Part shown: piece after piece, positions 1-5,465 of the stretch
Position numbering within the stretch: the stretch's first letter is position 1
How the letters are laid out: every line of letters begins with the position of its first letter
Assembly: GCA_013415595.1 (NCBI GenBank)
Contig: JAAEEW010000106.1
Coordinates: 1 to 9,351, forward strand
Source: Methanosarcinales archaeon
GTDB lineage: Archaea; Halobacteriota; Methanosarcinia; Methanotrichales; Methanotrichaceae
Direction: 5' to 3'
Length of the DNA stretch: 9,351 nucleotides
Translations under genes and position numbers: made by a program
The notes under the pieces: model-generated
Seen by the model: the letters and a program-made list of their open reading frames with translations, nothing else
Database searches by the model: none
What the model was told of the DNA's origin: nothing

Positions 1-683
1 ACGGCGATCATCAGGGCGATGGAGCAGGGCGAAAACGAGGTGATGATTCCCAGCCCAAACATCCCCACCAGGGAGGTGCTCTGGCCGGCAACATTGGAAC
101 TCTCCTGGGCTGCCGGATCGTCCAGGGCCTGCATGGCCATGTAGAGGTCATCGGAGCTCTGGACGCCGTCGATGAAGCCCTGCCCCAGCTTGTACACGTG
201 GCGAACCGCTCCCACCTGGCCGTTCCTGTCGATCAGTATCAGGGTGGGGTTGGAGAAGCCCCCCTTGAAGGTCCACAGGTCGACGTACTTCCCGGCAGCG
301 GGGAAGGGATCGAAGTCCTCCGCCCAGGGCCAGTCGATCTCCAGGCCCCACCACTCCCCGGACAGGCTTCTCCCGTCCTCGGAGTAGGGGTTCTTCCTCA
401 TGTTGAGGGTGACCAGGTTGACCTCCGGGTGCTCCTCCTTCAGCCGGGCCAGCTCTGCGGTCTGAGAATGCAGCGCCTCCTCGCATTCCCGGCAAAGGGG
501 GTTCTCGATGTTGGTTATGTGCAGAAGAACCGGCTGCCCGGCATAGTCCCGGAGAGAGAAGGATTGGCCGTCTGTGGCATTGGCCTCGAAGTCCGGAGCC
601 GGGGCCGCCAGTCCCATAGACGACAGCAGTCCACTGACCAGAAGAGCAGCCAAAAAAAAGAAGGTTGGGGCTTTCAAACCCAT
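1..683 (-). CDS. TlpA-like thioredoxin fused to CcdA/DsbD-type membrane domain (3' end beyond the window)
   Basis: Partial gene with 227 codons visible, running off the left edge. Residues 1-26 form a signal peptide with a hydrophobic core (FFFLAALLVSGLL) and an AA-type cleavage region. A thioredoxin/TlpA-like domain follows (about 29-180): the 'APDFEANATDGQSFSLRDYAG' type opening seen in TlpA/peroxiredoxin-like proteins, a redox CxxC as CREC at 64-67, and a probable cis-Pro at 146 in SNPT. From about 204 a membrane helix begins and carries SFSPCS (217-221), which matches the first-helix SPC motif of CcdA/DsbD electron transporters. The inferred role is to pass electrons from the cytoplasm through the CcdA part to the external thioredoxin domain. 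The ATG at 683 overlaps the stop of the upstream secreted thioredoxin as TGATG, so the two are probably translationally coupled. The full CcdA domain and its second cysteine cannot be checked here. Confidence 0.85.
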   Translation of the reverse strand, partial: MGLKAPTFFFLAALLVSGLLSSMGLAAPAPDFEANATDGQSFSLRDYAGQPVLLHITNIENPLCRECEEALHSQTAELARLKEEHPEVNLVTLNMRKNPYSEDGRSLSGEWWGLEIDWPWAEDFDPFPAAGKYVDLWTFKGGFSNPTLILIDRNGQVGAVRHVYKLGQGFIDGVQSSDDLYMAMQALDDPAAQESSNVAGQSTSLVGMFGLGIITSFSPCSIALMIA

Positions 684-1225
684 CACTGACTCCAGCCTGC
701 GGAGTTCTGGTCGTGGTAGTAGATCGCGTCCTCAATGTAGGACTGGATCCAATCCTTTCCCGTGACCGCCTCCGAGCTGTGCCATCCCACAGCCACGTTG
801 CCGTCCTGGTCTTCCACCAGGGTGGCCACGATGGTCAGGGGAACATAGTGGGGGCCGCCGTCCGGATCGTAGATGGCAACCTCGCCGGATTTGGGGTCGC
901 CCTTCTCGGCGTCCACGTCAATGAAATCGATCTGCCCTTCGTACTCCGGGAGCAGCTCGTCCAGGGCTTCCTCCTGAGGAGCGCAGTAGGAGCACTGCTT
1001 GTGAGCGTAGATCAGGACCGGACCGTCCTGCAGGGCATCAAGGAGCCACTGGGGATGAGATACCTCTGACCCAGAGCTAACGTGACCGTCAGGAAAGTCG
1101 ATCCACCAGTCGTCTGCCCCCGACCCCACGGAGAATTCCGCAGATGCGGCGGCGATTGGAGCAGCCGACAGGATGAACAGGGCAATCAGCAATGCTAACA
1201 AACTATTTTTGTATGAATATTTCAA
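683..1225 (-). CDS. Secreted thioredoxin-fold protein with CSYC active site
   Basis: A 180-residue exported protein. Residues 1-29 are a signal peptide (KYSYK n-region, LLALLIALFILSAAPIAA core, likely cleavage after ASA29). The mature part has a thioredoxin-like block: GPVLIYAHKQCSYCAPQEEAL with CxxC at 78-81, an acidic strand FIDVDAEKGD, and a YVPLTIV segment whose Pro129 fits the cis-Pro facing the CxxC. A short C-terminal helix follows. The expected role is a dithiol/disulfide carrier or reductase outside the cytoplasmic membrane. The start is a TTG at 1225; a GAGGGGG Shine-Dalgarno lies 8 nt upstream and no ATG occurs near the signal peptide. It is the first full gene of a leftward operon and overlaps the TlpA-CcdA fusion gene by TGATG, so the membrane protein is its likely reductant. 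Substrates are not evident. Confidence 0.88.
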   Translation of the reverse strand: MKYSYKNSLLALLIALFILSAAPIAAASAEFSVGSGADDWWIDFPDGHVSSGSEVSHPQWLLDALQDGPVLIYAHKQCSYCAPQEEALDELLPEYEGQIDFIDVDAEKGDPKSGEVAIYDPDGGPHYVPLTIVATLVEDQDGNVAVGWHSSEAVTGKDWIQSYIEDAIYYHDQNSAGWSQ

Positions 1226-1228
1226 AAT

Positions 1229-1267
1229 TTACGCCCCCTCGAGATTGAATTTGTCTGCCAAATGCAT
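1229..1267 (-). other. Possible 12-residue leader ORF ahead of the thioredoxin gene
   Basis: On the minus strand an ATG at 1267 opens MHLADKFNLEGA and ends in TAA 3 nt before the TTG start of the thioredoxin gene. A strong GAGGAGG (1268-1274) abuts this ATG. It would be better spaced (6 nt) for an in-frame TTG at 1261, giving a 10-residue peptide. The Shine-Dalgarno of the main gene lies inside this mini-ORF. It could be a leader peptide coupled to the thioredoxin gene, or the GAGGAGG may be chance. No coding statistics are possible at this length. Confidence 0.25.
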
Positions 1268-1278
1268 CCTCCTCTGAG

Positions 1279-1332
1279 GGCTATGGATCGCCGCCTGGTG
1301 ATGAGATCTCACCGGCACCTCAACCTATAGCC
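1279..1332 (-). promoter_or_regulatory. Potential structured 5' leader (nested hairpin) of the thioredoxin operon
   Basis: Read on the minus strand, GGCTAT (1332-1327) pairs with ATAGCC (1284-1279). Inside it, GGTGA (1313-1309) pairs with TCACC (1301-1297) around a small loop containing an AGATCT palindrome. The element lies between the predicted transcription start (about 1345) and the GAGGAGG at 1268-1274. It could affect translation or RNA stability. It matches no riboswitch class I recognise. Confidence 0.3.
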
Positions 1333-1366
1333 AAAGAACCCACAAAGAGACGGAAAGAAAGGTATT

Positions 1367-1381
1367 GATATAAATCGTTTT
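1367..1381 (-). promoter_or_regulatory. Archaeal TATA/BRE promoter for the leftward thioredoxin operon
   Basis: On the minus strand the sequence reads AAAACGATTTATATC, a good TATA box (ATTTATATC, 1375-1367) preceded by an A-rich BRE-like stretch. A start about 25 nt downstream, near 1345, would give a leader of about 120 nt before the TTG at 1225. A second AT-rich TATA-like stretch lies at 1387-1395, so the exact box is uncertain. Confidence 0.5.
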
Positions 1382-1386
1382 CGCAT

Positions 1387-1401
1387 CTATAAATTTGATA
1401 G
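1387..1401. promoter_or_regulatory. Imperfect AT-rich palindrome, candidate repressor operator
   Basis: CTATAAATTTGATAG is a 15-bp palindrome with one mismatched pair. It lies just upstream of the leftward TATA box in the spacer shared with the arsR operon. ArsR-family proteins bind AT-rich dyads as dimers, so this is a candidate site. No second copy was found near the rightward promoter, which keeps confidence low. Confidence 0.25.
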
Positions 1402-1511
1402 GCCCGGGCGGGGACAATTGGGCATTTTGGGGTTCATAAATCTCAACTGAAGGGGGCAAATGGCCATCAAAGTGCTCAAAATGTAAATCTATCGACCGCC
1501 CTAACTCCATC

Positions 1512-1529
1512 GGCAAATCCTTATATATC
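1512..1529 (+). promoter_or_regulatory. Archaeal TATA promoter for the zinc-protein/arsR/rhodanese operon
   Basis: TTATATAT (1521-1528) preceded by GGCAAATCC is a strong archaeal TATA box. Transcription would start near 1550, leaving only a few nucleotides before the ATG at 1557. That agrees with the lack of a Shine-Dalgarno there and suggests a leaderless or nearly leaderless mRNA. Confidence 0.6.
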
Positions 1530-1556
1530 GAAAATGGTGGATACAATCAGAAGCCC

Positions 1557-1706
1557 ATGAATTGCGAGATATGTGGTGAGGAGGGCCGAACCTTCCACAA
1601 GGTCAGGCACCGGGAGAGGGGATGCGTCAAGATCTGCGACCGCTGCCTGGAGAGGGAAGGAGACAGGCTACTGCCGGCGAAGGGAGGGTGCGACTGTTGC
1701 CGGTGA
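1557..1706 (+). CDS. 49-residue cysteine-rich putative zinc-binding protein
   Basis: A short gene that a length cutoff would miss. It encodes 49 residues with cysteine pairs at 3/6 (CEIC), 23 and 27/30 (CDRC), and a CDCC cluster at 45-48, plus His14 and His18. The CxxC...CxxC arrangement resembles a small zinc ribbon or treble-clef knuckle. The C-terminal CDCC could be a further metal or thiol site. The protein is highly charged and has no signal peptide, so it is cytoplasmic. Support for coding: it opens with ATG about 30 nt after a strong TATA box, and its TGA overlaps the probable GTG start of arsR as GTGA, a typical coupled junction. It may assist or modulate the ArsR protein, or act as a metal/persulfide buffer. 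These roles are inference; I recognise no named family. Confidence 0.65.
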   Translation: MNCEICGEEGRTFHKVRHRERGCVKICDRCLEREGDRLLPAKGGCDCCR

Positions 1707-2140
1707 GAAAGGGCACATGCAGCGATTCCGAGAGCTGCGGGCATTCCCTGCAGAGGCTGGCCAAGTTCATCGGGGACTCCGAGGAGGCCAGGAGCAAGGC
1801 CCACAGCCTGCAGGCCCTGATGAAGAGGATAGACCAGGGAACGGAGGAGGAGGTCGACATCTTCCGGGCCCTGGCCGACCCCTGCCGTCTGCGGATCTTG
1901 AAGCTGCTGCAGGAGGGTGAGTTTTGCGTCTGCGAGATAATGATAGCCCTGGACAGGCCCCAGTCGTCCACCTCCCATCACCTGTCCATACTGAAGTCCG
2001 CCGGGCTGATAAAGGAGCGGCGGGAGGGCAAGTGGTCGCTCTACCGGCTCTCGGATGGAGCGGTGATCGAGATCATCAACCAGTCCCGGCTGCTGGAGGA
2101 AGAGGCGAAGACCAGAGCCCCCATTCGGAGACGAGACTAA
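1703..2140 (+). CDS. ArsR/SmtB-family transcriptional repressor with CVC thiol motif
   Basis: A 145-residue winged-helix regulator. The ArsR core spans about 50-118: DIFRALADPCRLRILKLL, then EFCVCEI with Cys75 and Cys77 at the place of the ELCVCDL metalloid site of ArsR, then a recognition helix region (RPQSSTSHHLSILKSAGLI) and a wing (KERREGKWSLYRL). A further cysteine replaces the common Thr in LADPxRLRI (Cys61), and the N-terminal extension adds Cys6 and Cys12. It likely derepresses when As(III)-type metalloids, soft metals or reactive sulfur bind the thiols. The start is ambiguous: GTG 1703 overlaps the previous stop as GTGA; TTG 1697 sits better behind GGAGG (1683-1687); ATG 1622 would run deep into the zinc-protein gene and is unlikely. 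The gene heads a unit with an exported rhodanese-like protein and faces a thioredoxin operon, so redox/sulfur control is the best guess. Confidence 0.9.
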   Translation: MRKGTCSDSESCGHSLQRLAKFIGDSEEARSKAHSLQALMKRIDQGTEEEVDIFRALADPCRLRILKLLQEGEFCVCEIMIALDRPQSSTSHHLSILKSAGLIKERREGKWSLYRLSDGAVIEIINQSRLLEEEAKTRAPIRRRD

Positions 2141-2156
2141 AAAAGGAGCGTGTGGC

Positions 2157-3203
2157 ATGAACGTTGACGTTGCCAGTGGCCCGGCATGCCGTCCTTTCGT
2201 TTCCGGGCCAGACCATTCAATGCCAGAGGGAAGAGGAGGGGCCAGGCCCATGGTCATCATGGTCGTCACGGCCATCGCCGGCCTGCTGCTGGCAGCCCTG
2301 CTTCCTCTGGCCCTGATCCCGGCGGCATCTGCCGGGTGCAACTGCGGGGCCGAGGAGAGGTGGGACCCCGGCACATTTCTGGACCAGGCCTACGGCATCC
2401 AGAGGGAGGCGGCGTCCCAGCCGGCCGCCGACCGCTCCGCAGACTATCCCCGGGGCCAGATTCTCATGTCGCCCTCCAACCTCTCGGCCGGGGCCGCTTT
2501 AATCGACGCCTCCGACCCGGCCCTGCCCGGAGAGGGAGGGGCCATCTCCCTGCCTGCCGGCCTCTTTCTCCAGGACAACCGCACCCTCAGGTCCACCGAG
2601 GAGATCGGCCGGATCCTGGGGGAAGCGGGAGTGTCCAGGGAGGACCCGGCGGTGGTGGGCGGCCAGATACTCGGCCAGGCGGCCTTCCTGGTCTGGCTGC
2701 TGAACTACGCGGGCCAGTCGCAGGTGGCCCTCCTGGACTCGGCCACCAGTCCGGGGAAGGGCGAGAGGCCCCGGGAGCCGGGAGCGGCCTACATCCCGGC
2801 CCCCAGGACCGATCTCCTGGCCAGCTACGATTACGTGATCAGCGGCCAGGCCCAGCTGGTGGACGCCCGGGGCTTCCAGGAGTACGCCCTGCAGGGAATC
2901 GAGGGCTCCATCAACATCCGGCCAGAGGAGGTGGCCGACGGGGGAAGGGTGAAAGGGGGGGCCGACCTGCAAAGCCTCTTTTCCCGGCTGAACAGGAACC
3001 GGCCGGTGGTGGTCTACTCCGATCACTACTTCCGGTCCACGCCGGTGTGGTACGCCCTGCAGCTCATGGGCTACGACGCCCGGCTCTACGCCTGGGAGGA
3101 CTGGCAGGCCCACCACATGGCCGCGGCTGGTGAGCAGGATGGCTCCGGCAACGCCAGCAGCTCGAGCCGGTTCACCCAGATCAGCCGGAGCGGCCGAGGC
3201 TAG
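2157..3203 (+). CDS. Exported two-domain rhodanese-like protein lacking the catalytic cysteine
   Basis: A 348-residue protein. A hydrophobic segment at 32-55 ends in PAASAG-CNC, which fits a signal peptide or a weak lipobox at Cys61. Two rhodanese-like domains follow. The first (about 100-200) resembles the inactive N-terminal domain of thiosulfate sulfurtransferases. The second (about 218-320) has LVDARGFQEYALQGIEGSINI and a loop VVVYSDHYFRS, where Ser288 stands in place of the nucleophilic Cys while Arg293-Ser294 are kept, followed by ALQLMGYDARLY. So it is probably not a classical sulfurtransferase. It may bind sulfur ligands or a partner protein, with CNC at 61-63 as the only mature cysteines. 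ATG 2157 has GGAG 8 nt upstream. ATG 2250 (Met32) also has GAGGAGGGG 8 nt upstream and gives a textbook signal peptide, so the true start may be 2250. Confidence 0.8.
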   Translation: MNVDVASGPACRPFVSGPDHSMPEGRGGARPMVIMVVTAIAGLLLAALLPLALIPAASAGCNCGAEERWDPGTFLDQAYGIQREAASQPAADRSADYPRGQILMSPSNLSAGAALIDASDPALPGEGGAISLPAGLFLQDNRTLRSTEEIGRILGEAGVSREDPAVVGGQILGQAAFLVWLLNYAGQSQVALLDSATSPGKGERPREPGAAYIPAPRTDLLASYDYVISGQAQLVDARGFQEYALQGIEGSINIRPEEVADGGRVKGGADLQSLFSRLNRNRPVVVYSDHYFRSTPVWYALQLMGYDARLYAWEDWQAHHMAAAGEQDGSGNASSSSRFTQISRSGRG

Positions 3204-3397
3204 CGAAGATTCTGAAAAGATAGACCACTGGATAGGAGGACGGCGAGAGGGCCCGGGGACCTCTGCCCGGGGCCAGGGGCTCGTCCATTTCTCTTTTAAA
3301 ACCCTGATCTCCCGGATATCCCTGCTATCCCGGGATTTCCCGCGATCCCGGGTATCCCCATCCCTTCCCCTCGGACCGGGCCGCAGTTGAGCAGGGG
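3204..3397. terminator. Convergent spacer with hairpins and T tracts (bidirectional termination region)
   Basis: This stretch separates the converging rhodanese and LarA genes and contains no credible gene. For rightward transcripts, CCCGGG (3252-3257) can pair with CCCGGG (3266-3271), followed by the T-rich ATTTCTCTTTT near 3287-3297. For leftward transcripts, an 8-bp stem of CCCGGGAT (3329-3336) and ATCCCGGG (3345-3352) is followed on the minus strand by TTTTAAAAG around 3302-3294. Archaeal termination mainly needs T tracts, so the hairpins may be secondary. Confidence 0.4.
3305..3358. repeat. Degenerate 9-bp tandem repeat, about six units
   Basis: Six successive 9-nt units share a core like NGNTATCCC: TGATCTCCC, GGATATCCC, TGCTATCCC, GGGATTTCC, CGCGATCCC, GGGTATCCC. 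The array contains the 8-bp hairpin at 3329-3352. The spacing is regular but the units differ, as in an old or slipping microrepeat. Confidence 0.6.
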
Positions 3398-4600
3398 TCA
3401 GCGGGTGGTGGCCAGGGTCAGCCCGCCGTAGGGCATGACCAGCATCCTGGCGTCCTGGCCGTGGCGCTCCCTGGCCGCGGCCACCGCCTGGTCCAGGGTG
3501 CGGGCAGGCTTGAAGAAGCACCTCTCTGCGTCCTTTGGCGCCAGGGAGGAGACCAGAACCAGCTCCTGATCCAGGGACTGCTCGGCGATGAAGGCCGCCT
3601 TGTGCCCTCCGAACTCGTACTCCCGTCCGAAGCGGTCGATGCAGTCCTGGGGGCAGGCGGCATCGCAGACCCAGCGCTGGAAGACCTTGTTTCCCAGGCC
3701 CTCCGAGCACTCCGCCACCAGGATCAGCGTGCCCCCGGGAAGGACGGCCTGCTTGGCGTTGTCCATGGCTTTCTGGGCCTGGTAGAGGTTGATGTCCTTG
3801 GGGGCTCCTCCGGCGCAGGTGACCACGATCTCCGCCGGCTTCACCACCTTGCGGTACATGCGGTCCACGGTCGCCGCCCCCTCCCGGTGAGCCTGGATGT
3901 AGTCTCCAGCCACCGCTTTCACTATCTCCTTCCTGCTGTTTAAGACCACGTTCAAAATGAAGTCCAGCCCGGCCACCCCGGCGGCGTCCTCCATGTCCCG
4001 GCGGACGGGGCTGTCGATCATCCCCGACCTGGCGTCGGGCTCCCGCATCATCATGTGATTGATGTTGATGGAGGCCTCCGAGCTTACGCCGGGGAGGATG
4101 GCCTTGGCCCCGCCGCTGTAGCCGGCGTAGTAGTGGTACTCCACATTGCCGGTGCCGATGATCAGGTCCCTCTGGCAGACCTGGTCCAGCACCTCCACCG
4201 GCGTTCCCCGGGCCGTCTCCCCCAGGCGAAGGCAGCGGTTCATGTCGTGCTGGGCGTGGGGGAGGGAGAAGCAATCTCCCAGGATGGCCCGCTCCTCGGC
4301 CCCGGTCATCCGCCGGTGGGTGCCCAGGGCGAAGAATATCTTGACGTCAGAGACGCCCATCCTCTTCAGGGCCCTGACCAGAGGGGGAAGCATGCGGTGG
4401 GTGGGCGCCGGCCGGGTGATGTCGCTCACCATCACCGCGGCGCTGGACCCGGAGAGGTCGGAGAGGGACCGGCCGGTGGCGTTGGCCAGCGCCCTCTCGA
4501 TCTCCTGGTCTCCCAGTCCCGGCTCTTCGGATGGCAACAGGACCTCGTGCTGGCCCCCCGGGTCGAACTCTATCTCGCCTTTGCCGTATTTCAAAATCAA
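3398..4600 (-). CDS. LarA-like nickel-pincer racemase-family protein (DUF2088)
   Basis: A 400-residue member of the lactate racemase LarA family, close to the usual size of about 420. LarA uses a nickel-pincer nucleotide cofactor for racemisation by hydride transfer. Visible family motifs: SDITRPAP (59-66) like the (D)DxTRPTP nucleotide-binding motif; GTHRRMT with His95; GNVEYHYYAGYSGGAKAILPG with His156 and Lys166, the lysine that anchors the pincer cofactor in LarA; and NINH with His182, like LarA His200. All expected catalytic and cofactor positions therefore appear present. The C-terminal part (about 240-400) is a Rossmann-like half. No larB, larC or larE cofactor genes are in the window. 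The substrate need not be lactate, since several family members act on other 2-hydroxyacids. The TTG start lies 2 nt after the DUF58 stop and its GGAGGG lies inside that gene, 7 nt upstream, implying coupling. Confidence 0.88.
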   Translation of the reverse strand: MILKYGKGEIEFDPGGQHEVLLPSEEPGLGDQEIERALANATGRSLSDLSGSSAAVMVSDITRPAPTHRMLPPLVRALKRMGVSDVKIFFALGTHRRMTGAEERAILGDCFSLPHAQHDMNRCLRLGETARGTPVEVLDQVCQRDLIIGTGNVEYHYYAGYSGGAKAILPGVSSEASININHMMMREPDARSGMIDSPVRRDMEDAAGVAGLDFILNVVLNSRKEIVKAVAGDYIQAHREGAATVDRMYRKVVKPAEIVVTCAGGAPKDINLYQAQKAMDNAKQAVLPGGTLILVAECSEGLGNKVFQRWVCDAACPQDCIDRFGREYEFGGHKAAFIAEQSLDQELVLVSSLAPKDAERCFFKPARTLDQAVAAARERHGQDARMLVMPYGGLTLATTR

Positions 4601-4602
4601 AA

Positions 4603-5460
4603 TCAGGCCCTCCAGACTTTGGATCGCTCGTTTATCTCGAAGAATGCGTCGAAGAGGGGAACATCGGTCCGGAAGCTGAAGAAGTCCGCCTGCACCAGGT
4701 TGCAGGTGGAGGCAATTCCCCTGGTGTGGCCCTCCAGCTTGGTGGCGTAATCGTCCCTCAGCTTCTGGCTGACCCTGGTGATCAGGTCCTTTCCCGACTC
4801 CAGGTCTACGAACTTGACATCCCCCGCCAGGTCGAGCTCTGCCTCCTCCGGGGACAGGACCCTCACCAGGATCAGATCGTGGCCGGACAGCCGGTAGATG
4901 CTGGAGGCCACGTCCTCCGGCCGGTCCAGGAAGTCGGAGATCACCACCACCAGGCTGGTGGAGCTGATCAGCCGGTCGAACTGATCCGAGGCCCTCTTGA
5001 TGTTGGTCTTGCCCTGGGGGAGGGTCCCGTCCAGGACGTCGATGGAGTCCAGGAGGTGGCCCCGCCCCCGCATGGGCTCCCCGGGATGGAGGTTGTCGCC
5101 AAACAGACTTATGGAGAACTTCTCATTCTCCTGCACCGCCAGGTAGGCAAAGCCGATGGCCAGCTTTGCTCCGAACTCGAACTTGCGGCTGTAGCCCATG
5201 CTGGCGCTGGAGTCCAGGAGTATGTGCACTACCAGGCTGCGCTGCTCCTCGTGCTCCTTGATGAAGAGCTTCTCCGTCCGGCCGTAGACCTTCCAGTCCA
5301 CCAGCTTGAAGTCGTCGCCCTTCCGGTACTCCCGGTAGCCCACCGGGCTTATGCCGTGGCCGAAGCGGACCGACCGGCGCGATCCGGTGTAGGCCGTGGA
5401 GACCCGCTTCTTGACCAGGAGGGCGAAGCGCTCCAGCTCTTTCAGGAACTCGGTATCCAT
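4603..5460 (-). CDS. DUF58 protein with von Willebrand factor A fold
   Basis: A 285-residue DUF58 protein. The N-terminal signature lies at 28-75: SRRSVRFGHGISPVGYREYR, then KGDDFKLVDWKVYGRTEKLFIKEHEEQR split by short linkers. A vWA-like domain follows, with an intact MIDAS: DSSAS (Asp83, Ser85, Ser87), Thr152 in GKTN, and Asp176 in ISDFLD. It has no membrane helix, unlike longer bacterial DUF58 proteins, so it is probably cytoplasmic. DUF58 proteins usually work beside a MoxR AAA+ ATPase, with the vWA domain recruiting a client protein or binding a metal. Here it starts 5 nt after the moxR stop and is followed at 2 nt by the LarA-like gene. The ATG at 5460 lacks a strong Shine-Dalgarno, so translation probably depends on coupling. 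The cellular process is not known from sequence alone. Confidence 0.9.
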   Translation of the reverse strand: MDTEFLKELERFALLVKKRVSTAYTGSRRSVRFGHGISPVGYREYRKGDDFKLVDWKVYGRTEKLFIKEHEEQRSLVVHILLDSSASMGYSRKFEFGAKLAIGFAYLAVQENEKFSISLFGDNLHPGEPMRGRGHLLDSIDVLDGTLPQGKTNIKRASDQFDRLISSTSLVVVISDFLDRPEDVASSIYRLSGHDLILVRVLSPEEAELDLAGDVKFVDLESGKDLITRVSQKLRDDYATKLEGHTRGIASTCNLVQADFFSFRTDVPLFDAFFEINERSKVWRA

Positions 5461-5465
5461 GTCGC

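Noticed and set aside
148..735. 195-codon minus-strand frame overlapping the TlpA-like gene
   Set aside because: It is the wrong frame. The neighbouring frame starting at 683 gives a signal peptide, CREC and the CcdA motif.
1325..1546. 73-codon TTG-started frame on the minus strand in the divergent spacer
   Set aside because: It would cover both predicted promoters, has no Shine-Dalgarno and shows no family feature. The AT-rich composition fits regulatory DNA better.
3305..3358. CRISPR-like array
   Set aside because: Units are 9 bp, degenerate and without spacers, and no cas gene is present.
2499..4274. Open frame of 591 codons on the minus strand across the rhodanese/LarA junction
   Set aside because: It runs antisense to the rhodanese gene and through another frame of the LarA gene. 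Its Gly/Pro/Arg-rich low-complexity product is typical of a shadow frame in GC-rich DNA; both real genes have clear family motifs.
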